Origin: Gemmatimonadota bacterium
Lineage (GTDB): Bacteria; Gemmatimonadota; Gemmatimonadetes; Gemmatimonadales; Gemmatimonadaceae
Length of the DNA stretch: 13,644 bases
Direction of reading: 5' to 3'
NCBI GenBank assembly: GCA_031127185.1
Contig: JARIET010000043.1
Coordinates: 1-13,644, forward strand
Position 1 is the stretch's first letter, and each line of letters begins with the position of its first letter. Below are positions 7,037 through 13,403 of the stretch, one piece after another. A model generated the notes under the pieces. The model worked only from the letters and a program-made list of their open reading frames with translations. It did no database searches and was not told the DNA's origin. Made by a program: the position numbers and the translations under genes.

Positions 7037-7603
7037 ATGCCCGTAAATCTGAAGATCAACGGTAAACCAGTCACGGTGGACGTCGCCCCTGACACGCCGC
7101 TCCTGTGGGTGCTGCGCGACACGCTCGATCTCAAGGGGTCGAAGTTCGGCTGCGGCGTGGGCCAGTGCGGCGCCTGCACGGTGCACCGCAACGGTGCGGC
7201 CGTGCGCTCCTGCCAGCTGCGCATCTCCACGCTCGAAGGCGCGGATATCCGCACGATCGAGGGTCTCTCGCCCGACGGCACGCACGCGCTGCAGAAGGCG
7301 TGGGAAGAACTCGACGTGCCGCAGTGTGGCTACTGTCAGGCCGGCCAGATCATGTCTGCCGCAGCGCTGCTCGAGCGTAACGCGAACCCGACCGACACCG
7401 ACATTGATAACGCGATGAACGGCAACATTTGCCGCTGCGCCACCTACATCCGCATTCGCGAAGGCATCAAGCGCGCCGCGGTGCTCAAGCGTGGGGGCGG
7501 CATGGTGCCGGCTTCGGGCTCTCCCGGACGTCCTGGTGGTGCCGACGCCGAAACAGCAGATAACGTTGGCGCTCCGAAATCCCTCTTCGACGCCACGCGC
7601 TAA
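7037..7603 (+). CDS. [2Fe-2S] small subunit of a molybdenum hydroxylase (IorA/CoxS-like)
   Basis: This 188-residue protein is the iron-sulfur subunit of a xanthine oxidase-family enzyme and carries electrons away from the molybdenum site. The plant-type ferredoxin cluster is bound by Cys39, Cys44, Cys47 and Cys59 ([12 protein letters not shown]...SCQL). The second cluster, in the helical domain, uses Cys97, Cys100, Cys132 and Cys134 (CGYCQAGQ and NICRCATY). All eight ligands are present. The usual domain ends near residue 150; a further tail of about 35 residues rich in Gly, Pro, Ser and Ala is unusual. There is no signal peptide of its own. The partner large subunit starts 12 bases after this stop, and its ribosome binding site overlaps the stop. 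No FAD subunit gene lies nearby, so this looks like the two-subunit isoquinoline oxidoreductase type and not the CoxMSL type. Confidence 0.93.
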   Translation: MPVNLKINGKPVTVDVAPDTPLLWVLRDTLDLKGSKFGCGVGQCGACTVHRNGAAVRSCQLRISTLEGADIRTIEGLSPDGTHALQKAWEELDVPQCGYCQAGQIMSAAALLERNANPTDTDIDNAMNGNICRCATYIRIREGIKRAAVLKRGGGMVPASGSPGRPGGADAETADNVGAPKSLFDATR

Positions 7604-7607
7604 GGAG
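7602..7607 (+). promoter_or_regulatory. Ribosome binding site of the large subunit
   Basis: AAGGAG overlaps the TAA stop of the small subunit gene and lies eight bases before the ATG at 7616. This arrangement points to coupled translation of the two subunits. Confidence 0.8.
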
Positions 7608-7615
7608 ATCATCCA

Positions 7616-9919
7616 ATGGCCACGACCATCAAGCCGACCGCGAAGAAGGGAATGGATCGCCGCGGTTTCCTGCGCGTCAGTTCGATCGCTGGCGGCGGAC
7701 TCCTCATCGCCACCTACATCCCCGAGCTCGAGGGCAACCTTGCGGCGCTCGCCGGGATGCGCGCGGACTTCACGCCGAACGCGTTCATCAAGATCACGCC
7801 CGATGGCGTGATCACGATCATTGCCAAGAATCCCGAGATCGGGCAGGGAGTGAAGACGCACCTCCCGATGATCATCGCTGACGAGCTCGATGTGGACTGG
7901 AAGGACGTCCGCATCGAGCAGGGCGATCACAATCCCGCCGCGTACGGCTCTCAGGGAGCGGGTGGCTCGACCGCGACGCCGATCAACTGGACGCCACTGC
8001 GTCAGGCCGGTGCCGTTGGCCGCGCGATGATGATCTCCGCCGCCGCCGCGAACTGGAGCGTGCCCGAGGGCGAGTTGGAGACCGGCAGCGGCGTAGTGAC
8101 GCACCGCGCCAGCAACCGCCGCGCCACGTACGGGTCGCTGGCTGACAAGGCGGCAACCATGACGCCGCCTGCTGCAGCGACAGTGAAGCTCAAAGATCCC
8201 AAGGACTACAAGATCATTGGCACGAAGGTCCCGGGCGTGGACAACAAGAAGATTGTCCGGGGCGAAAAACTCTTTGGGGTGGACGTCACGCTCCCGGGAA
8301 TGCTGAGCGGCGTGTACCACAAGTGCCCCGTGCACGGTGGCAAGGTGGTCAGCGCGAATATCGAGGAGATCAAGAAGGAGCCGGGCGTGCGGCACGTGTT
8401 CGTGCTGGACTCTGGCCCGGCCGCGCGCGACCAGTTGCGCTCTGGCGTCGCGATTCTCGCGGACACTTGGTGGCAGGCCAGTTCAGCGCGCAAGAAGCTG
8501 AACGTGGTCTGGGATGAAGGGCCGGGTGCCACGCACTCCAGCGAAGGCTACAAGGCCAAGGCCGCGGAGCTGGCGAAGGGCGCGCCGTTGCGGAATCTCC
8601 GCAAGGACGGTGATCCCGATGCCGCACTCGCTGGTGCAGCCAAGAAAGTTGAGGCCTCGTACTACGTGCCGGTCATCGCGCACGCGCCGCTTGAGCCGCA
8701 GAACACCACGGCGCTGTTCAAGGATGGCAAGCTCGAGCTCTGGTCGGCCACGCAGCAGCCCACCGGTGGTCGGGCGCTTGTGGTGAACACACTCGGTATC
8801 AAAACCGAAGACATCACGCTCCACTTGGTGCGCATGGGAGGTGGCTTCGGCCGTCGGCTCACGAACGACTACATGGTGGAAGCCGCGGCCATCGCCAAGC
8901 AGGTGCCGGGCACTCCGGTGAAGCTGATCTGGACGCGTGAGGACGACATCCAGCACGATTTCTATCGTCCCGTGCAGTTCCACAACTTCTCGGGTGGCGT
9001 TGACGCTGCCGGTAAGGTCGTCGCATGGAAGAACCACTACATCGGCTTCACCACCGACGGGCAGGGATTCGGCAACAGCTCGGGTATCGGTGCCGCGGAG
9101 TTTCCGGCGCGCTTCATTCGCAACTACTCGTTGGACATGTCGCTGGTGCAGACGCACCTGCAGCTCGGTGCGCTGCGCGCGCCGGGCTCGAACGGCATCG
9201 CGTTTGCGGTTCAGTGCTTCATCGACGAACTCGCGGGCGCTGCCGGAAAGGATCCGGTGCAGTTCCGGCTCGACCTGCTCTCGCAGTGGCAGGCCGATCC
9301 GCCGCCGCCGGCTCCACCGGCTGGCGCTCCGGCTGGCGGTGGTGGTGGGCGCGGCGGCGGTGGTGGAGGCGGCCAGCCGCAGTTCGACGCAGCGCGGATG
9401 CGTGGCGTGCTTGAACTCGTCGCCGAAAAATCGAATTGGGGCAAGACCACGCTCCCGAAGGGCACGGGGATGGGCGTGGCATTCCATTACTCGCACCTTG
9501 GCTATTTCGCGGAGGTCGTCCAGGCCACGGTGAGCAAGGCTGGCGCGATTAAGGTCGATAAAGTCTGGTGCGCGGGCGACATCGGCAGCCAGGTGATCAA
9601 TGCGAGCCACGCCGAGAATCAGACACAGGGCGGCGTGCTCGATGGCCTCGCTGAAGCGCTGGCGCAGGAGATCACGATCGACAAGGGCCGTGTGGTGCAA
9701 ACCAACTTCGGCACCACGGCGACGAGCTTCCAGCTGCTACGGATGCGGCAATCGTGCCCGGTGGAAGTGCACTTCCTCAAGTCAAACAACAATCCGACGG
9801 GCCTCGGCGAGCCGATGCTGCCGCCGGCGGTGCCGGCGCTGGTCAACGCGGTCTTCGCGGCGACCGGCAAGCGGGTGCGGAGCCTGCCGCTCAGCAAGGC
9901 GGATTTGAAGTGGAGCTGA
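7616..9919 (+). CDS. Molybdopterin-binding large subunit of a molybdenum hydroxylase (IorB-like)
   Basis: The 767-residue product is the catalytic subunit of a xanthine oxidase-family enzyme, closest in pattern to isoquinoline 1-oxidoreductase beta subunits. It would hydroxylate an N-heterocycle or aldehyde with water as oxygen source. A twin-arginine signal is present (RRGFLR, residues 15-20, then a hydrophobic stretch), so the folded holoenzyme should be exported by Tat. Molybdopterin-site motifs are GGGFGRR (408-414) and GALRAPGSN (518-526). GLGEP holds the catalytic glutamate, Glu732. A Pro/Gly-rich insert (562-586) is low complexity and probably a surface loop. The enzyme would pair with the [2Fe-2S] protein upstream, which lacks its own signal and would be carried across with it. 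The electron acceptor is not evident: no FAD subunit or c-type cytochrome is encoded next to it. The substrate is unknown. Confidence 0.93.
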   Translation: MATTIKPTAKKGMDRRGFLRVSSIAGGGLLIATYIPELEGNLAALAGMRADFTPNAFIKITPDGVITIIAKNPEIGQGVKTHLPMIIADELDVDWKDVRIEQGDHNPAAYGSQGAGGSTATPINWTPLRQAGAVGRAMMISAAAANWSVPEGELETGSGVVTHRASNRRATYGSLADKAATMTPPAAATVKLKDPKDYKIIGTKVPGVDNKKIVRGEKLFGVDVTLPGMLSGVYHKCPVHGGKVVSANIEEIKKEPGVRHVFVLDSGPAARDQLRSGVAILADTWWQASSARKKLNVVWDEGPGATHSSEGYKAKAAELAKGAPLRNLRKDGDPDAALAGAAKKVEASYYVPVIAHAPLEPQNTTALFKDGKLELWSATQQPTGGRALVVNTLGIKTEDITLHLVRMGGGFGRRLTNDYMVEAAAIAKQVPGTPVKLIWTREDDIQHDFYRPVQFHNFSGGVDAAGKVVAWKNHYIGFTTDGQGFGNSSGIGAAEFPARFIRNYSLDMSLVQTHLQLGALRAPGSNGIAFAVQCFIDELAGAAGKDPVQFRLDLLSQWQADPPPPAPPAGAPAGGGGGRGGGGGGGQPQFDAARMRGVLELVAEKSNWGKTTLPKGTGMGVAFHYSHLGYFAEVVQATVSKAGAIKVDKVWCAGDIGSQVINASHAENQTQGGVLDGLAEALAQEITIDKGRVVQTNFGTTATSFQLLRMRQSCPVEVHFLKSNNNPTGLGEPMLPPAVPALVNAVFAATGKRVRSLPLSKADLKWS

Positions 9920-9920
9920 G

Positions 9921-9936
9921 CCGCGCCCTGGCGCGG
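9921..9936 (+). terminator. GC-rich hairpin directly after the large subunit gene
   Basis: CCGCGC (9921-9926) pairs with GCGCGG (9931-9936) across a four-base loop, two bases after the stop codon. No T-run follows. It may act together with the next hairpin. Confidence 0.45.
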
Positions 9937-9952
9937 TGATGCAGAAGTAGTT

Positions 9953-9981
9953 GCGGGTGCCGTAGTGTTTACGGCACCCGC
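9953..9981. terminator. Perfect 12-bp hairpin between convergent genes, likely bidirectional terminator
   Basis: GCGGGTGCCGTA (9953-9964) is exactly complementary to TACGGCACCCGC (9970-9981), with a five-base loop. It lies between the convergent molybdenum hydroxylase and lipoprotein genes and includes the last codons and the stop of the latter. Only a weak T-rich stretch (GTATTTAA) follows on the plus strand and none on the minus strand. Confidence 0.7.
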
Positions 9982-10427
9982 GCGTATTTAAGCACACCGA
10001 ACGCGGGCGAGTTGAAGCGAAGTGTGAGTCCCGTCGCTTCGACCGTGGCCTGCCCGCTACCGTCGATGCACGCGGCCAGATCTCCGTCGGCACAAAGCAG
10101 GCGGATTGAGAACGGCGAGGCGAGTGGCTCGGCCGAATCGTAGGTGAGCCACCACTCCTCAACTCGCTCAGTACCAGAAACGTCTCGCACACGCCGCGTA
10201 GCAAGCGCGAGCGGGCTGGGCTTCCAGCGGCTTGATGTCACGCCAAACCTCAGCGTATCGGCGAGCACGGTGTACGTCAGCCCCGGTGGGCGCGCGGGGA
10301 GCGGCTGGTTGCTGATGGACACCAGTGCCCAGCGATGGTCGAGTGCGGCGGGGACGGGAGCTGTCGCATCGCGACACGAGCCCAATGCGACGACTGTCAC
10401 GAAGGAGATGGCCCAAAGGCGCGTCAT
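9969..10427 (-). CDS. Small lipoprotein of unknown function
   Basis: This 152-residue protein has a lipoprotein signal: a short basic start (MTR), a hydrophobic core (residues 5-15) and a lipobox LGSC with Cys18 as the lipidated residue. The mature part is beta-rich, with a motif like WALVSISNQPLPARPPG, resembling the small exported proteins common in Gemmatimonadota that have no assigned role. Two more cysteines (in LLCADGDLAACIDG) could form a disulfide. The frame is open upstream to 10463, but ATG at 10427 is chosen because it gives the compact signal; AAGGG lies just before it. The stop codon lies inside the convergent hairpin. It may share a transcript with the small membrane protein gene 64 bases upstream. 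Confidence 0.7.
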   Translation of the reverse strand: MTRLWAISFVTVVALGSCRDATAPVPAALDHRWALVSISNQPLPARPPGLTYTVLADTLRFGVTSSRWKPSPLALATRRVRDVSGTERVEEWWLTYDSAEPLASPFSIRLLCADGDLAACIDGSGQATVEATGLTLRFNSPAFGVLKYARVP

Positions 10428-10491
10428 GTCCCTTAAGTACCCCAATGCCCGTGCCGGGATCACAGGCGGGATGAGTGCCCCACAACCGCAG

Positions 10492-10701
10492 CTAGTCGCC
10501 GAACCTCGGCTTGTAGAGCGCGGCGTCCACGATCGACCAGAGGTGCACGAGCCAGCCCAGCCAGATAATCCAGAGCACGCTGGCCATCACGAACTGAACG
10601 AGTGCCGCGAAGATCCGCCCCTGCACGAGCTGCCCGAGCCCCGGGACGAAGAAACTGCACACCGCCGCGATCACGTTTCCCGTAGAACCCTGTCCCGACA
10701 C
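10492..10701 (-). CDS. Small membrane protein, 69 residues, TM2-like
   Basis: The product is a short, very hydrophobic protein with two predicted membrane stretches: residues 10-26, containing FFVPGLGQL, and 30-55, rich in Trp, Ile and Leu (SVLWIIWLGWLVHLW). It ends with the pattern WSIVDAALYKPRFGD. The PGLGQ turn and the WxIVDA ending resemble short membrane proteins of the TM2 or DUF5683-like type, whose function is unknown. It starts with GTG, and a strong GGGAGGAGG-type ribosome binding site lies seven bases upstream, which fixes the start and makes it a real gene despite its size. Confidence 0.75.
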   Translation of the reverse strand: MSGQGSTGNVIAAVCSFFVPGLGQLVQGRIFAALVQFVMASVLWIIWLGWLVHLWSIVDAALYKPRFGD

Positions 10702-10707
10702 GGTGAA

Positions 10708-10716
10708 CCCTCCTCC
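10708..10716 (-). promoter_or_regulatory. Strong ribosome binding site for the GTG-started membrane protein
   Basis: On the minus strand GGAGGAGGG ends six bases before the GTG at 10701. It decides the start of this short gene. Confidence 0.75.
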
Positions 10717-10781
10717 GTGAATAGACGCACGCCCTGCGACAGGAATCCCTACGGGATCAGGTCACGCCGAGTTCCAAGACG

Positions 10782-11225
10782 TCAGCCGTTGAACTGCTTG
10801 AAGTGGTGGTCGAGGTGCTTCGCATGGAGCCGGCTCACGAACTTCCCGTTCACCGGACCAAACGAGGGATCGTCCGGCCACGGGCCGTCAATCGACCGTG
10901 CGGAGAGTTTGGCGATCAGTTCTTTGCACCGTACCCGCTCAGCCTCGAAGTCGTATTTCCCGGTGGCCTTGGCCTTGGGGTTCGTGGGCGCGCCCTTGGG
11001 CCAAGGCATGTTGAGCAGGAAGAACTTCATCAGCCACGCCGGCATCGCGCTCTTGCCCGGCGGCTTCGGGTCACCCTCGCCGATGGACCAGCTCATGAAC
11101 TGGTTGATGTGCCAGAGCATCTGGTCGGAGGTCATCACGCCCCATTTACGCGGCGCATCGGCGCGGAGCGCAGCAAGGCGCGATTCAAGTTCCTGGCGAA
11201 AAGCCGGATTGTGGAGCGCGCGCAT
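10782..11225 (-). CDS. DUF1569 protein with DinB-like four-helix fold
   Basis: The 147-residue protein matches DUF1569, a branch of the DinB/YfiT metalloenzyme-like superfamily. The three histidines expected for the metal site are visible: His39 in QMLWHINQ and His137 and His141 in the C-terminal HAKHLDHHFKQF. Superfamily members include thiol-dependent S-transferases and stress-induced proteins, but no reaction is assigned to DUF1569. No signal peptide or membrane segment is seen, so it is probably cytoplasmic. It has its own promoter (TTGACA box) and an AGGGA ribosome binding site five bases before the ATG. Confidence 0.85.
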   Translation of the reverse strand: MRALHNPAFRQELESRLAALRADAPRKWGVMTSDQMLWHINQFMSWSIGEGDPKPPGKSAMPAWLMKFFLLNMPWPKGAPTNPKAKATGKYDFEAERVRCKELIAKLSARSIDGPWPDDPSFGPVNGKFVSRLHAKHLDHHFKQFNG

Positions 11226-11230
11226 GGCAG

Positions 11231-11283
11231 TCCCTGTGTCGGTGAGAGGGCCAAATAGTGGGATACTCGGCAGACCCTGTCAA
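11231..11283 (-). promoter_or_regulatory. Promoter and ribosome binding site of the DUF1569 gene
   Basis: On the minus strand a perfect TTGACA (11278-11283) is followed after 17 bases by CACTAT (11255-11260), a weak -10 box. Transcription would begin near 11248. The ribosome binding site AGGGA is at 11231-11235. The -35 box lies 14 bases beyond the stop of the upstream hydrolase gene, so the DUF1569 gene can be expressed on its own. Confidence 0.5.
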
Positions 11284-11297
11284 ACGCAGATCGAGCC

Positions 11298-12575
11298 TCA
11301 GTCGATTCGCGCCCGCTGCACGATGGCCTTGAACCGCTGGCGAATCTGATCGGGGTTCGACGGCGCGCTCTGGGTCATCAGGATGATGATGGTCTCCTGA
11401 ACCGGATCGACCCAGAAGATCGTTCCCGCCGTTCCGTCCCAGCTGTACTCGCCGACGCTGGCGGGATTGTTGGGGTTCGCTCTCAGCAGAACGTTCACGT
11501 TGGCCAGCCCCCACCCGTTGGAACCGCCGCGGGCCTGCTGAATCGCGTCCGAGAGTCCGTTGCGCACCATAGCCTCAACGGTTGATGTCTTGAGGAGGCG
11601 AATGCCACCGAGCTCGCCCTTGTTCAGGAGCATCTGACTGAAGCGCAGATAGTCAGGCACAGTGGCGAGCAGGCCGACGGCGCCCTCGATCAGGGTCGGG
11701 CGTTCGGAGAACGGCACCGTCTCAATCTCGACCGGCGTGATGCCGCCACCCGGGACCGGTGCGTATACCGTCGCGAGGCGCGCGCGTTGTTCCGGTGTCG
11801 CGGCCCAGAAGCGCGTGTCGGTCATGCCGAGCGGGCGGAAGATGCGTGCCTCCAGAAACTGGTCAAAGGGCATTCCCGACCAGACTTCAACCAGATGCCC
11901 CACAATGGTGGTCGATTCGCTGTACCGAAAGCGAGTTCCGGGGTCTTCCATCAATGGCACGCGAACGAGATTGGCGATGAACTGCGCCATCGTCATTTCG
12001 CGCGCACGGACTTTTTCGTCGCGATAGATAGCCGAGGTCCGGTGGTTCAACCCCGACGTGTGCAGCAGGAGATCTGCCACGGTAATGCCGCGGGCGGGCT
12101 GGCGCGTCGTGCCATCCGGGAGGCCGACCTTCACGTTCGCGAACTCGGGTATGTACTTCGCGACCGGATCATCCAGCGCAAACTTCCCCTCTTCGTGCAG
12201 CATCATCGCCGCCACCGCGGTGACCGACTTGGTCATGGAATAGATGCGGAGCAGCGAGCGCTCCGTCATCGGTGTGCGCGTGGCCAGATCCTGCACGCCC
12301 ACCGCCTCCAGATACGCCAGCTTGCCGCGTCGCGCCACCGCCGCCACCGCGCCGGCGATCTTCTGTTCCTGCACCAGCTGCTGCAGCAGTCCCGTGGCTT
12401 CGGCAAGCCGTTCGGACGAGAAGCCTACCGATTCCGGGACGGCGCGCGGAAGCACCTGCGCCGAGAGAGTCGCCGTCTGGGTCAACGGCAACGCAAGCAC
12501 CACGGCAAACAGGGCCGGCCTGAAGGCGTACGATCTGACAGCGCGCCGAGAATCGGATGTGGTTCGTTGTTTCAT
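11298..12575 (-). CDS. Secreted serine hydrolase, class C beta-lactamase family (EstB-like)
   Basis: This 425-residue protein has the beta-lactamase/transpeptidase-like fold (PF00144) found in class C beta-lactamases, DD-peptidases and EstB-type esterases. The signal peptide has a long basic n-region and a hydrophobic core, with probable cleavage after LSA (residue 39). The catalytic SxxK motif is SMTK (Ser113, Lys116), the second motif is RYSES with Tyr218, and DGTAGT (380-385) fills the place of the third motif. Tyr-Ser-Glu in place of Tyr-x-Asn, and the lack of KTG, point to an esterase or peptidase and away from a true beta-lactamase. Its substrate is unknown. It is transcribed divergently from the peroxiredoxin gene, 74 bases away, across an AT-rich spacer. 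No clear Shine-Dalgarno sequence precedes the ATG. Confidence 0.9.
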   Translation of the reverse strand: MKQRTTSDSRRAVRSYAFRPALFAVVLALPLTQTATLSAQVLPRAVPESVGFSSERLAEATGLLQQLVQEQKIAGAVAAVARRGKLAYLEAVGVQDLATRTPMTERSLLRIYSMTKSVTAVAAMMLHEEGKFALDDPVAKYIPEFANVKVGLPDGTTRQPARGITVADLLLHTSGLNHRTSAIYRDEKVRAREMTMAQFIANLVRVPLMEDPGTRFRYSESTTIVGHLVEVWSGMPFDQFLEARIFRPLGMTDTRFWAATPEQRARLATVYAPVPGGGITPVEIETVPFSERPTLIEGAVGLLATVPDYLRFSQMLLNKGELGGIRLLKTSTVEAMVRNGLSDAIQQARGGSNGWGLANVNVLLRANPNNPASVGEYSWDGTAGTIFWVDPVQETIIILMTQSAPSNPDQIRQRFKAIVQRARID

Positions 12576-12649
12576 TTGTCGGAAAATTTTGCGAAAAAAG
12601 CAGTCGGACTAATATTGATGACTATCCACCCTTGACGCTTACTCAACGT
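12576..12649. promoter_or_regulatory. AT-rich divergent promoter region between hydrolase and peroxiredoxin genes
   Basis: This spacer is much richer in A and T than its surroundings. For the peroxiredoxin gene, TTGATG (12615-12620) and CTTACT (12638-12643) are 17 bases apart and end six bases before the ATG, which would give a leaderless transcript; TTGCGA (12589-12594) with TAATAT (12610-12615) is an alternative with a short spacer. On the minus strand, CAAAAT could serve as -10 box for the hydrolase gene. None is certain. Confidence 0.4.
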
Positions 12650-13309
12650 ATGCCGATTCGCATCAACGACGACGCGCCGAACTTCACGGCCGAGACCACG
12701 CAGGGCCCGATCGACTTCCATCAATGGATGGGAGATGGCTGGGCCATCCTGTTCTCGCACCCCAAGGACTTCACGCCGGTCTGCACGACTGAACTGGGCT
12801 ACATGGCGAAACTCGAGCCCGAGTTCCGCAAGCGAAATACCAAGGTGATTGGACTGTCCGTCGACCCGGCGTCCAGCCACGGCAAGTGGGCGATGGATAT
12901 CGAGGAAACCCAGGGCGCCCAGGTGAACTTCCCCATGATCGGCGACCCGGAACTGAAAATCGCAAAGCTCTACGACATGCTCCCTGCCGAAGCCGGCGAC
13001 ACCTGCGAGGGCCGCACTGCGGTGAACAACCAGACGGTCCGCACCGTGTTCGTGGTGGGGCCGGACAAGAAGGTGAAGCTCACGATCAGTTACCCGATGA
13101 GCACGGGGCGCAACTTTGACGAAATCCTGCGCGTGATCGACTCGATGCAGCTCACGGCGAAGCACAAGGTGGCGACACCCGTGAATTGGAAGGACGGCGA
13201 CGATGTCATCATCCTTCCGGCCGTCAGCGATGACGATGCCAGGGTGAAGTACCCCGACGGCTGGACGGCGCCCAAGCCCTACCTGCGGATCGTCAAGCAG
13301 CCGAAGTAG
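12650..13309 (+). CDS. 1-Cys peroxiredoxin (Prx6 type)
   Basis: The 219-residue protein is a thiol peroxidase of the AhpC/TSA superfamily, Prx6 group, which reduces hydrogen peroxide and alkyl hydroperoxides in the cytoplasm. The active-site motif HPKDFTPVCTTE (residues 37-48) has the peroxidatic Cys45 with Thr42, and the conserved Arg is in QTVRTVFVV. The long C-terminal domain (PVNWKDGDDVIILP, then YPDGWTAPKPYLR) is diagnostic of Prx6 and absent from the typical two-Cys enzymes. A second cysteine, Cys119, is present in DTCEGR. The frame is open upstream to 12557 into the divergent gene, but MPIRINDDAPNF is the family N-terminus, so ATG at 12650 is the start. No Shine-Dalgarno sequence is seen, which would fit a leaderless transcript. 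There is no sign of a dedicated reductase gene nearby. Confidence 0.94.
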   Translation: MPIRINDDAPNFTAETTQGPIDFHQWMGDGWAILFSHPKDFTPVCTTELGYMAKLEPEFRKRNTKVIGLSVDPASSHGKWAMDIEETQGAQVNFPMIGDPELKIAKLYDMLPAEAGDTCEGRTAVNNQTVRTVFVVGPDKKVKLTISYPMSTGRNFDEILRVIDSMQLTAKHKVATPVNWKDGDDVIILPAVSDDDARVKYPDGWTAPKPYLRIVKQPK

Positions 13310-13320
13310 CCCCGGCCCCA

Positions 13321-13337
13321 GGCCGTCCGGGATGGCC
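13321..13337 (+). terminator. Short hairpin after the peroxiredoxin gene, possible terminator
   Basis: GGCCGTC (13321-13327) pairs with GATGGCC (13331-13337), including one G-T pair, around a three-base loop, and is followed by CTTTC. It lies 11 bases after the stop codon. The T-tract is weak. Confidence 0.4.
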
Positions 13338-13390
13338 CTTTCGCCCGGAAGTCTGTAGCATTGAGCATTCCGGTCCACTCACCAGCACGC

Positions 13391-13395
13391 AGGAG
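13391..13395 (+). promoter_or_regulatory. Ribosome binding site of the aminotransferase gene
   Basis: AGGAG lies eight bases before the ATG at 13404 and supports that start. Confidence 0.7.
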
Positions 13396-13403
13396 CCCGT
13401 CCA

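Noticed and set aside
8483..9700. Minus-strand open frame of 405 codons opposite the molybdenum hydroxylase large subunit
   Set aside because: The plus strand encodes conserved molybdopterin motifs here. The minus-strand translation has no family pattern and no ribosome binding site.
10745..10757. ATCCC-TAC-GGGAT hairpin downstream of the DUF1569 gene
   Set aside because: The stem has only five base pairs and no T-run on either strand. It is too weak to call a terminator.
10144..11349. Plus-strand open frame of 401 codons across the minus-strand gene block
   Set aside because: It spans three minus-strand genes and their spacers, and its composition is that of a high-GC shadow frame. The minus-strand genes have lipobox, ribosome binding site or family motifs.
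11298..12575. Antibiotic-resistance beta-lactamase
   Set aside because: It has SxxK and the Tyr motif, but lacks Tyr-x-Asn and KTG as found in true class C enzymes. An esterase or peptidase-like role is more likely.
12557..12649. Upstream extension of the peroxiredoxin frame
   Set aside because: The extra 31 residues run into the divergent hydrolase gene and through the AT-rich spacer, while the family N-terminus begins at 12650.
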